Part shown: one piece after another, positions 11,317 to 21,915 of the stretch
Position numbering within the stretch: the stretch's first letter is position 1
Layout of the letters: each line of letters starts with the position of its first letter
Assembly: GCA_002150815.3 (NCBI GenBank)
Contig: NDFF03000228.1
Location: forward strand, 1 to 64,000
From: Grammothele lineata
Taxonomy: Eukaryota > Basidiomycota > Agaricomycetes > Polyporales > Polyporaceae
Reading direction: 5' to 3'
DNA: 64,000 nt
Program-made: the position numbers and the translations under genes
Notes under the pieces: generated by a model
Told to the model about the DNA's origin: nothing
Database searches by the model: none
What the model saw: only the letters and a program-made list of their open reading frames with translations

Positions 11317-14300
11317 ATGGATCACTCCCCTCGTGCTGCCGCTGCCGTTTCTCTGCCTCAAGAGGCCCGCGAAGCGTTGGAGCAACGCGCCGCTGAAGTG
11401 CATTATGCCGCCCAGCACCTCCCGCCAGCCAACGCTCCCCCACAGCTCCGCTCAAGTTATCAGGAACGTTTCCGAGAAAGTATTCGGGCCATCGCGATCA
11501 TCCTCGTCCAATACGGGAAGGCCGTCAAGGAGCTGCCTGAGGTCGCGCTTGGCGGCATCTATGAATACAATCGCTCGAAGACCCCCCCGTCGCTCCCGCC
11601 ATTCGACGTCTATTCCGTGCAGGCAGTCCAGGGCTCAGCCGCCCCTGATCGATATGCGGGTCACCGGATAGGGATTACCGGGAACAACGAGGGCCACATT
11701 CCGCTCCTTGCGGAGGCCGCGGTGTTGGACAAATGGTGGCTGCGTCCGAGTGAGTCACTCTCTTCTCCACCCTTCCTCAGAAGGTCATCGGTTCCCAGAA
11801 TATGTCCTCCCAGAACCTCCGCATTCAGATCACGGTGTTCCAAGGAGCACACCGGGTGCCTCCTCGTCGACCGGTAAGCTTTGATCTCAGGTGTGCAGAA
11901 ACCGTAATCAACGCCCAACCCTCACATCCGCATTCAGCTCCTTTGCTAGATACTGCGGCGCAGAGCACGGTGGGGCAAACGTCTGGCGGTGAGTGTTTAC
12001 TTTACAGATTCGGCTTGCGATGCTCAGAGTGCTGCTGGAGCAGGGCCGATCACCGCCCGCAAACCATCCCGAACGACCGCCCGACCTGCGAGCAAAGGCG
12101 GTCTTCCTCCGGAAGGTACGTTATTGGCTACTTATGTCTGCTGCTCCCTAACGACTGCGTTCTCTGTGCCGGATACCGATGCTCATATTCAGCGGCAGCA
12201 GGGCCGCGCCGAGGGCGGTCAGCTATGGAGGGTGCGTACTGCCCATGATTTTTTCACATTCCGCGCTGAACGTTGTCTGAATTAGCCTCCAATGCCCGCT
12301 CTGCAGCTCCTGCCATGCCGCAAACCACCCCTAAGACGCCGCCCGCTGCAGAGGGCCGACGAACCCATCAGCGTGCGTTCGTCGAGCTCCCTTTGCGAGT
12401 GCGTTCAAAGGAGGCCCAAAAAGCAGATCTTCCAGTCCGCGGAGGAGACAAAACCGGCCCAGCTGCGGCCGTCGCTCATCGACGAAGGGCAGCTAGCACG
12501 GCGGGGCAGCCAGAGACCGCCAGTGCTCCGTCGGCGTCCACGTCGCGCCAAAAGGAAAAGCGCGTCACAATCGAAGCACCCGGGGACCACGGACGTCGGG
12601 GACGCAAAAGTGATGCTCAGCCCCCAAGGAAAAAATATAAGACCTCAACCGGCAAGGCCGCACGGGCTCCCCGTCCGTATATTCCTCCGGAGCCCGGATT
12701 TCCCCCCGAAGCCGTCATCAAGCTGGGCTATTACCTTCACCGCAAGGTGAGTACATACGCAACCCTTGGGTCTCCGATGACGTTGACCGTATGCCCTCAG
12801 GATCATGCGTGCGCGCAATGCCGGGCCAAGGGCCTGGATTGCGCTGTTTTCCCCCTTTGGGGCACGACGTGCGCAGCATGCCGGTTCTCGAAAGGCGGGT
12901 GTTCGTTCACCGAAATGTCCTTCAAGACCCACGTCAGGGAGCTCGCGTCGTACCTAGCCTGTCGAGGATTCCGACAGATGGTCAACCCCGACATCTACCC
13001 CAACCCGGTCTTTGTCTCCACGAAGTGGATATCGCAAGACGTCCACGCCGTCCCGACCTGGTTCATCGAGCACCTCAAAGCGGAGAACCCCGAGAAGAAG
13101 AAACCCTTCGAGATCAACATCAACAAGTTGAACAAGTTGCCGTTCTACCCTCGCCTCCCTCTCCGGTCCCCGGTGATCTCCTTTGACGGTGAGGAGGACT
13201 TGGGGTTCCCCCAAACTGAGGTGAGTCTCTCCTTTGCGAAAACCTACATGCCGGACTTACACGAGCTTCAGCTTCATCCGCCGAAGACGAAGTCCAGCGG
13301 CAAGGCCAAGAAAGGCAAAAACACCGAACCCGGTACGTTGACTCCGTTATGGACGCTGGTCGGGTTGAAGGCTCGAGGATCGAAGAAGGGCAAGCGGCCC
13401 GGCGTTTGGTTCAGCATCGGCGCTGATTCCAGCTCCGTAGAATCCGCACCGGCGAACTCTGAGCCGGAAGCAGAAGCTAGCCCCAGCAGTAGACAAGTGG
13501 CGTCGCAGAAGAGAGCCGTTCGGCGCGAGAAGGAGAAGATCGGGTCCGATTCCCACCCGAAGAAGGCACCCGCATCCGACTCGGAGGGCGAAGGGGAAGA
13601 GGAGAAGCTGCGCAGTGACGAGGATAGCGACAACGAGGACAACGAAGGCAACGACGCGGTCCAGGAAGCCCGCCCTCAAAAGCGTCGACGCCAGGACGAG
13701 GACGGCGAGGACGACGAAGACCATGAGGAGGACGAGGAGGACGAGGATGACGAGGAGGATGGCGAAAACGACGAGGACGGCGAGGAGGAAGATGAATATG
13801 CACCTCCACCGCCCCTAGAGGACGCCGACGACAACGACGATGATAACGACATCACGCAGACGGGAGGCCAAGATGCAGCGGGCGAGGAGGAAAACGACTA
13901 TGGCGGCGACGGCGACGATGAATACGAGCCCGCAAGAGCCCCAGAAGACGACGGTGTGGAAGTCGATGTCGCCGGGGCGGGCTCAGAGGCTGCAGTCGAC
14001 GGGGTGCCAGACCTCGGGCACGATGACCCCTCTGCGGTGAGTGGGTTTCCCACTTCTGTCCCAATCCCCTCTCACCTCACACTTTATAGCCGAGCGGGGG
14101 CAGGGATGATTCCGCACCCTCGTCTAGCAGCCCGGAGCCCGACGCTGCAGAACGTTCTGCACGCAGGAAGCTCAAGGGCAAGGCGCGAGCAACAAGCCCA
14201 TCCGAGGACGAACGCTATTCCATCGAGAAGCTCGTCCAAGCCCGGGGCAAATCGACCGCCTCTCCAGCTTTGGAGGGTGAGGACGACGAGGCCGAGACAC

Positions 14301-16140
14301 CTGCCCAGAACACCGCCCTTCCTCCGGATTGGAGGCAAAAACGCGCTCCTCGTCCCCCTGGTAAGTCTAGCTTTCTAATACGGCCATCCCTCCTCCTTAT
14401 TGATCAGGCCGCTCTTGGCGAAACCTCCCCCATCTAGCCCAGCCCCCGATCGACTTCATTGCTCGTACCCGAGAGGCCACGTACGGCCGATTCAGTCACA
14501 GGGACGGCCCGGCTTTGCCGCCTCCTTCCGCTTCGAACATTTTCGGCATCACCGACACCCATCCTTCGAGCGACGGTCGGCCGGTGCAAATGCCACCTGC
14601 CCCCCGTGCCGGGAAAGTGGGTGAGCGGTTGCACGCCTTGCGACACCGCCTGCAGGAGCAGCTTTCCAAAGCTCCGCCCTCCGCCAACGCAGACGAATCA
14701 GCGCAACGCGAACATGTCCGGAATGCACTGCGTGACCTCGAAGATGCCACCCTTGACACGCTCAGCATCCTCTCGCAGGTGTCTGACCGGCAGGATGAAA
14801 GCGAGGCGTTCATCGCCACCCTCACGACCTTCAAACAGGCCGTCGGTCCCTCCCTCGAGCGTTTGGACCATGCCGTCGACAAACTCAAAACGAACTGCTG
14901 GAAGCTCAACCAGGACTTCCGCGAGACGGATCAGACCGTCGAAGCGCAGTACCACCACACGAGGGCATTGGATGACACCATGGCCCGGCTTTCCGCGGCG
15001 GCGGCTTCGAAGAGTGCGGCGTTGGACACCGACATTATGGAGCTACGCCGGGAGTTGCGGGGTTCCATCGGCGACGCCACAGATTCCTGGCGGGACATCA
15101 TCGAGAAAATGGGCATCGCCCTTTCGCAGACAGCCGATGTCTCAGAAGAAGACCGCGCCGCTGCCCTTGCAGACCTCGACGCCGCCAACAGCACTCTCGC
15201 AGAAGGTGTTCGCGCTTGGCAGCGGGCAAACGTCGCGTTCTCGCGGGATTCACAGAACCTTCAGCGCCTGACGACCGAAGTCGGCAGCCTCCAGCTACGT
15301 ATGGAGACCGCTGAGGAGTCTCTCCGGTCTCTCCGTGAAGACCGCGCACGACCGGACGCCGCGGCGGTGAACCTCGGGGATGACGCGGCGCCTGCTGCTC
15401 GTCGTGAAGCCGCCAGTTTGGCCCCGCTCGAGATTCCGTATCTCACAGTCCCACTCACTACACTCACCGGCGCCGCAGCCTCTCTTCCTCCCACCACCAA
15501 TCCGACACCGGCCGGCTCACCGTCGGCGCACGTTTACGTGTTCCCGCCTTCGGCCTCACCTATCGCCGCACATTCAGATGCGATCGCCGACCTCACAAAA
15601 CGCGTTCGCGACTTGGAGGCTACCCTTCATAGTGCCCCAGGTTCCCCGGCCCATCCCTCGCCGAAGGCGCCCGATGACCATGTTACAGAGCTGAGGGGCA
15701 AGATCTTCGCCTTAGAAGAGGAGTTACGGGAGCGGGATGCCGAGGTCACACGGCTGCGGGAGGAGGCGCAAGAGCATGACCGAATGATGGAGCGCCTCCG
15801 CAATGAGCTACAGCAGCTTCGCGTTGGGGGCCAGGCGAGTCCTTCGTCGCCAGCGATCGATCCTCCGCCGAAATCATCTGCCGCACCCTCAGCCTCGCCA
15901 GGTCCAGTTGAGAGCAGCCCCGTCCAAGAGCCGGCCGCGCCCTTTCCAACGTCTCCAACATCCCCCGCCGCGGAGGAGGGCCTTGCAAATAGGCCCGGTG
16001 ACGCAGACGTGGAAATGGAGGATCCTGCGTGCGCCTCTCCGCCGGCCTCTCCCGCCGGAGATAAGGCAGGTGAACATGGTAGCCAGTCGGAATCCGAAGA
16101 CGGCGAGATTCGGGAAGACGTTGCAATGGGCACAGTCTGA
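11317..16140 (+). CDS. large cargo protein: cysteine cluster, acidic region, coiled coil
   Basis: The start is taken as the ATG at 11317 (MDHSPRAAAAV). Exons join in frame to one stop at 16140, giving roughly 1,400 residues. A helical N-terminal domain (about 150 aa) is followed by a basic, Pro-rich stretch. Next comes a cysteine cluster after the intron ending near 12800: CAQC, a Cys six residues on, then CAAC and a last Cys seven residues on. This spacing recalls a fungal binuclear-type zinc cluster or the CxC motifs of KDZ-linked proteins. A long Asp/Glu-rich region (about 13550-14030) follows, then a coiled coil of about 540 aa (14515-16140) with heptad-like segments such as LRGKIFALEEELRERDAEV. 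Exon joins between 11.75 and 12.3 kb are ambiguous: the obvious introns there are too short (31 and 19 bp), and more than one frame is open. DNA binding through the cluster and self-association through the coil are inferences. Confidence 0.65.
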
Positions 16141-16404
16141 AAGCCGGCGTTTGGACGTACCTACATAGCATGCACCGTTTTTGTATTATTACCTGTACAG
16201 TAGTAACTCTAGCGATATGTTACTTCCGCTCTCCTTCAGCCTGCGTCTATGTGAATTCATGCCTTGGTGGCGGAATTTTCAGCAGCCTGTGTCGTGAGTA
16301 AGAGGAAGCCGTGACCAAGCCTGCGGCCTCATGTCAGACGCGCGGCGCAGCGAGTCTTGATCGCGATCTTGCCCGGCAACGCGACTTCGCTGCCTACCGC
16401 CAAT
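16141..16404. promoter_or_regulatory. short spacer upstream of the TET/JBP gene
   Basis: 264 bp lie between two same-strand cargo genes. I see no clear motif. Confidence 0.25.
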
Positions 16405-17731
16405 ATGGATCCCGCCGCCTCAACAGTGACGGAGTTTGTTACCTCAAACTTTTTGCGGCATCTCTCCGCACTCCAGCATGGATCTCAGTTCAAGGCCTCG
16501 GAGACTCCACGCGGAATGACAGAAGCCATGCGAGATGCGGCTTTGGACGTTTCATCGTCGTTGGCCGCAGCCCTGAAAAACGCATGTGAGAGCGGCATTT
16601 TCTTTCCCGGAGACTGCAGTTAATAACCAATCTTCTAGATGCGGTCACCTGGAACATAAAAGACTACATGGTTGAGCTACCCCGGACCAAGGTGTTGTTA
16701 GACCGAAAAAAAGCGACGTCTTTGGCGGAAAAGTTTCCGCCGTTGGCACTGAAGGACGACGCCGGACATTTCCCAATCGTCGAAGGGCCGGCGGTCTTCC
16801 TCGACGCTGATGGTGCAGTCTTAGCCTGGTCGCTGCCCGACCTCTTCCCCTCATGGGTGCAGGTCAGCCATGTGTATCGGCGGCGGCATTCAAATATTCA
16901 TACTCTGCATCAGTCAGCCGTGTCGGCCTCTTTTGGTCCCCTCGCCAAGGAGCCCGCTAGCTTAAGACTGGAGGGAAAGGGCAGCGCTGGAGAGGAAAAA
17001 TGGCGTATCGGGAAGCGGCTCTTCTCCCCTGAAACGGATGTAGAATACCGGGGAACGCTATACATCACCCCGGCGGCCATACCCATCTCAGTGCAGGTCC
17101 GGTTTTCTCCACCTGTCTCGGTGAGATTTCACTGAATGCATTTTACCACCGCTAGCATCAGCTAAAAAACCTTCGTCCGTCCAAATCTTTTCCGAAGCCG
17201 AAGGTCCAGACATGGCTCCGGGATGTAGCATTTGCCGCCGGACTCCTCAACGGCGTCCTCGCCATCACACACCCTCGGCAATATTCATTGATGACATCCA
17301 AGCTCCAGAAATGGAGAGAGACCGACCGGACTACAGTTACATGGCCGTTCTCCTTTGGGGCATTGCAAATCATCGCGAATCGGGAAACACTTTTACATCG
17401 TGATCCAAGCGGCGTGCAAGGCATGTACGACGTTCTCCTTACGGTGGGCAGCTATGGGGAACAGGCGTACATGGCGCTTGCTTCTATCGGCGTCTCCCTT
17501 CCTTACAACTCCGGAACAGTCATCGTCGTGGATGCGGGCTCTTTGGAACATGGGGTGCCTGCAGTAAACGGCCACCGTGTATGTCTCGCACTTTTTAACC
17601 GCCGCGAAACCCTCAAGTTATGGGCGCAAAAGGACGACCGCAGCCTCCTCGATGCTAAAGGTAGACTCAAACCGGTACCCCATCCGACGATTCCGGAGGT
17701 TATGCGAGCTAAAGTGGGGATGCCGGAATAA
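16405..17731 (+). CDS. TET/JBP-family 2-oxoglutarate/Fe(II) DNA dioxygenase
   Basis: Four exons (16405-16585, 16639-16862, 16914-17096 and 17156-17731) close exactly in frame to give 387 aa. The last exon holds the catalytic double-stranded beta-helix. It has the metal-binding HxD (His277, Asp279, in LLHRDPSG), the distal His328 (in LEHGVP) and Arg337 (in GHRVCLAL), the residue that binds the 2-oxoglutarate carboxylate. The order HxD, about 50 residues, H, about 9 residues, R and the flanking YDVLLTVG and YNSGTVIVVDAG strands match TET/JBP proteins of basidiomycetes. The N-terminal half carries the family-typical EGPAVFLDADGAVLAWSLP block. The family oxidises 5-methylcytosine (TET) or thymine (JBP) in DNA. 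All key residues are present, so it looks active. Basidiomycete TET/JBP genes are known to expand with KDZ transposons, as seen here. No extra DNA-binding domain is visible; targeting may depend on the cysteine-cluster neighbour. Confidence 0.85.
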
Positions 17732-17744
17732 GCCCGCGGGGCGG

Positions 17745-18003
17745 TTTGTCAAAGAATCGGTTCCTGCAATAGTAGACAGGATGCCTATGCAATTACGGAA
17801 ACTGTATACAAGCCTTCCTTTCTCGCTTCGCTCTGCTGGGTGTGGTAGGCTTTGCCGGAGGCTTCTTTGCGGGCACTGCAGGGGTTTAAGCATCCGCTGC
17901 ATCCTCCTCCGGCTGCATCTCCTGACTGCGCTTGTGGACGCGCTTTCCGGTTTTAGGAGGTTCAACCTTCCAAACGAGGCGGATTGCGGTCTTGAGGCCA
18001 GGT
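17745..18003 (-). repeat. decayed duplicate of the 3' end of the neighbouring charged-protein gene
   Basis: On the minus strand this stretch aligns with 18055-18290. Shared tracts include TAGACAGGATG..ATGC near 17773 and 18062, GGCTTCTT.GC..G..CTGCAGGGG near 17860 and 18146, and TCCTCCGGCTGC.TCTCC near 17904 and 18195. It contains frame-breaking differences and lies past the stop of the active gene, so it is a relic of a tandem duplication of the last exons. Confidence 0.65.
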
Positions 18004-21000
18004 TCAGACATCGGCGTAGGTACGCAGGGCAATTTGCCCGGGAATTGGATTTTGGACTGCTAGACAGGATGTACATGCGATACGGAAACTATTTATGAGC
18101 CGTCCTACCTCGCTTCGATCTATTGGACGCAGCAGCCTTGCCCGGCGGCTTCTTCGCCGGTGCTGCAGGGGCGGACGCGCCCGCCGCGTCGTCCTCCGGC
18201 TGCGTCTCCAGAGTGCGCTTCTGGACGCGCTGTGCGGTCTTGGGAGTTTCATCCGGGCGTGTGGGCCGGCGAACCGCGCGCGCAGAGCGTCTCGTAGAGG
18301 TCTCGGCATCTGCTGCGGCATCCTGAGGAATCGCGGGCTCGACCTCTTTCGCCGCTTTCTTCGCCGGACGCCCGGCGGCGGCCTGTGCGTCATCTCCGGG
18401 CTGACTAGACTTACGCTTGTGTCTCCCTACACCGCCAGAGGACCCCTGCGGAGTTCTCGAAGTGCTGCTGCCGCCGGCGGACTTATTCCCAACTCCAACT
18501 TCGGGAAGGCCGAGCGCTTCGGCGACTCGGGCTTCATCCTCGCTCCCCTCCTGGTCATGCGTCGGAGGTGTTGCAGTCTTCGCCGCGGACGCGGCCTTCT
18601 TCTTCTGCTTCCCTTGGGCAGCCGGGCGGGGCTTCAGTAGCTGAGCGCGCTCCTGCGTAAGCCTGTCGGCCTGCTCCCTGCAGATACCCAATATCGTCTC
18701 GAAGTCGTTGGCGCTAAGCAACGACGTGCTAAACAACAAATGTCGATACTGGCCCCAGGCGTCTTTCGGGAGTCTGTCTTCTGGGAGGTCGACCTCGCAC
18801 TGCAGGGAATCGCCGGAATCCCGAAGCATGAGCGCGGCGCCGAGACACCATCGCTGAACCTCGGCGGAGGTGGACCGAACGGTCAGCGGCCTTCGCAGCC
18901 ATTCCAGGACGTCGTTGATGCGCTCGCGGCTGAAATGGACGTCGGTGGAAACAAGGCCGTTGGTGTTGTCTTCCCATGAAATCCACTCGTATCCTTCTTC
19001 TGGAGCGAGTTGGGCCGGCGTTTGCAACTATTGTCGTCGTCAGCGGGAGCACCGGGAAGTATTCACCGAATGCTTACCTTCTTTTCGAGCAACGTCAGCA
19101 ATTCCTGCCAACGAGTCTGGTTCTTCTCGACCAGCTGAAACCACTCCAACGGTGTTAGTCGGCGACGTTTCAGGGCAGAGGGAGGTGGGCGAGACGCGAT
19201 GAGGACCGCCGGGAGGGGTTCGGAGGGAGGGTGAGTGTAGCCGGCCTGCTCTTGGCTGTCTTCCGCATTGTTCTCCTCGTCGTCGTCGTCGCTCTGACCG
19301 GGATCCCGGAACATGTGAGGCCGAGCCCGCATATCGCGCCGGTAGTCTTTGGGACTCGGTGTGGGGTCTGGGGTGAACTCCGCCTCTGGGGAGTCGGCGG
19401 CATCATCGGCGGCATCGTCTTCGGCAGCGGCGTTCTTCTTCTTTCGGCCTTGATGTGCAGCTTGAACGCGCGACGACTTCGCCACCGGAGCCTTTGCGCT
19501 GGAGGCGGCGCTCTTGCCTTTGGCCTTCCCTGCCTTGCCGCTAACATCGGTCTTGTTTTTCGACGATCCGGCAGCCTTGGCGCTCTTGGCGGCCTTCTTA
19601 CTCGCGACCGTTTTGGCGGCGGACTTCTTGCCCCTCACGCTCGCCCTGCCCTTGGCGGTGCCCTCTGCCAGCAACGTGCCGAGCTCGTCGTCCTCGTCAT
19701 CCTCGTCGCGATCCTCTGACTCCAGGTCATCCTCATCCTCGTCCTCGTTGCCGTGTTGCTCAGTGAGTGGCTCGACCACCAAGCGCGACTTCGAGCCCTT
19801 CCCGAGACTCTTTCCCCGCTCCACGGCTAGCCTCCCCAACGTCCTCTGCGCCTCCTGCACTTGACGTCGTGTCGGCATCGGAGCCTCGTCATCGGAGCTC
19901 TCCTCCTCTCCCGCATCACCCTCGTCCTCCTCCTCATCGTCGCCTTCTCCGTCGCTCGTGCCCACCAGGTCTCGAAACTTGAGGCTCTTCTTCTCTTGAG
20001 GGGCCTTCTTCTTAGGCTTGCCGGTCGTGTTCGAGGGGCCCTTTGGGCGCACATACTCGCCGTCCCCGACAATCTGTCGACCCTTGTGGCTCTCGGTCAT
20101 TCCGCACAAAAGCCGGAAGCGCTTGACGTCTTCTTCCGGGGTGTCCTCCGTTATCTCGCTATCGGGGGTTTCAAGGCTGCGGATGTGGTCGAAGAGCCTG
20201 GTGATTTCCGGGGCTTTCATGTTCTTGACGGCTTTGAACACGAAGCCGTCGGGGACCCACTCCTCGGGGAAGAACACGTACGGGTCGTCGAGGATCAGCT
20301 GCCATCCGACGGAGGACAGCCATTTTCCCGTCCCGCTGCTCCAGCCTGCTGAGCGTGTAAGTCTCCGGGCATAGAGCGGAGGCCGAGGACTTACTGAGAT
20401 GAATGCGGACCCACTCCTTATAGACGTATTGCAGCCTCGGCGCCAACCAGCCCGTAGTGTCGTCCGGCAAGCGGGGAAGGCCGTCGTCGTAAAACTGGAA
20501 GGTGTAACTCTCACCCTTCTTCGTGCGTCGAAGGACCTTCTTTGCCTCACGCCACTCCTCCGACACCGCCGTCTCCGGGTAGTCGTGAGGGGCCCAGTAG
20601 CCCGCCAGGCCGTTGACGAAGTCTTCGGGAAGCGGGTTGGACTTGCTGAAAGTCGGGGTGAATTTCGCGGGGTTGTCCTCCTGCAGATACATCGAGGTGT
20701 CGTATCTGCACAATACCGTGAGTGTGATTTGTGATATCTGATACGTCGGACTCACTCGACGATTGTGTACGTTGCCTTGTCCCGTTTCGGGACGATGCTG
20801 ATGAGAAACCACTTCACGCCCGCTTTGATGAACGTGTAGCTGACGAAACCCCGAACCCACTTGTGAAGATGCCGTTTCGCATACCTGCCGGAGAGCGGGT
20901 GAGATATGAGGGAGTGAATCAAAGCCCGCCGTACGTACATCTCTTGGACGTCATTAGGCGGCCCTTCAATGTTCCACCGCTCTGCCGTCTCGTTGAGCTC

Positions 21001-21563
21001 GGCTTTCGCCTCGTCCTCCAACGCCTGATAGCCTGCCGCTGCAACCTGATTCCAAGTCGCAAGCCAGCTCGGGGCCTCCGGCTCGTCCACTTCCCGGGCT
21101 TTGGTGTTGAGAACCTCGACCTCTTCATACTTGTAGACGGCGAAACCTGTGAAGGCCTGCGTGCGGATAAATTGGGGAGCCTTTTCCTTCGGCTTTGCGC
21201 TGTGGTTGTGGAACCACTGTTGGACGCGCTGCGGAGCGATGAGGGAGATACAGCAGCCCGAAATACGCCTTGACGAACCTTCAACAATGTGCCCGCGAAT
21301 TGTGCGGGGTTTGCGACTTTGTGGTTGTTGGCAATCCACAGCGCGGCCCTCTTAACCTCCTTCACACGGTCTCCCTTGGAGGACGATTTCCACTTCCCCA
21401 GGCGACCCCGCAAATTCTCCACATCATCCTCGTCGAGCTCGAACTCCTTGATGTCGTCGGTGGGGTCTGCGCGCGCCTTACCCTTTTTGGACGGGTTCCG
21501 GGAGGAGGACGCTTTGGGAAGCGCCGGGGATGGGGAGCCGTCGGAATCCTCGTCGCTCGACAT
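18004..21563 (-). CDS. large charged cargo protein of unknown function
   Basis: Read from the ATG at 21563, about seven exons with GT-AG borders join in frame to a stop at 18004, giving about 1,080 aa. The first 45 residues are Ser/Asp/Lys-rich. A globular part follows with conserved-looking aromatic blocks (FIRTQAFTGFAVYKYEE, KRHLHKWVRGFVSYTF, YDTSMYLQEDNP, PLPEDFVNGLAGYWAPHDYP, FFPEEWVPDGFVFKAVKN). A long low-complexity region with alternating acidic and basic runs comes next, then a helical segment (TPLEWFQLVEKNQ) and a second folded block (FETILGICREQADRLTQE). It ends in a Lys/Ala/Pro-rich tail resembling histone-H1-like tails, and a last short exon reached by an intron just inside 18070. 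No domain is recognised. It lies tail to tail with the TET/JBP gene and head to head with the transposase. Chromatin or DNA association is only suggested by the composition. Confidence 0.65.
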
Positions 21564-21915
21564 TGCTGCGGGCAGGGAGAAAGAACCGGGAGGAGGGGGC
21601 AGGTGAGGAAGGCAGATCGGAGGGTGGCTCGTTGTGTTGGGGAAGCGGGCGAGGGGATATCGTGGGGGAGGTTGTCGTCCGCGAGGCCAGGGGCAAGTAT
21701 CTCTTTTGCCGGGGGCGATATAGCCCTATCCGGGATATCCCGAATACCGGCTGGCAAAAAACATCATGCCTCTTGCCCCATTGCGGTCTGGCCTCAGAGC
21801 AACTGATGGAGGGCCCCCGCGCAGAGGAGGAGATAATCGTTGAAGTCCTCGGGCGTGAGGCGTCCGTCCTCCTCTCGCCCACCACACACCATCCTACCGC
21901 CGCGCGCTAAACACT
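21564..21915. promoter_or_regulatory. divergent promoter of charged protein and KDZ transposase
   Basis: This region of 352 bp has an imperfect inverted motif ATATCCCGAATACCGG near 21738 and a C-rich run before the transposase ATG. Both flanking genes start here, so it is the likely shared control region. Confidence 0.35.

Noticed and set aside
11750..11780. A 31-bp intron and a 19-bp intron (near 11991) in the large cargo gene.
   Set aside because: They are shorter than any plausible spliceosomal intron in this window. The true exon joins here remain open and are flagged in that entry.
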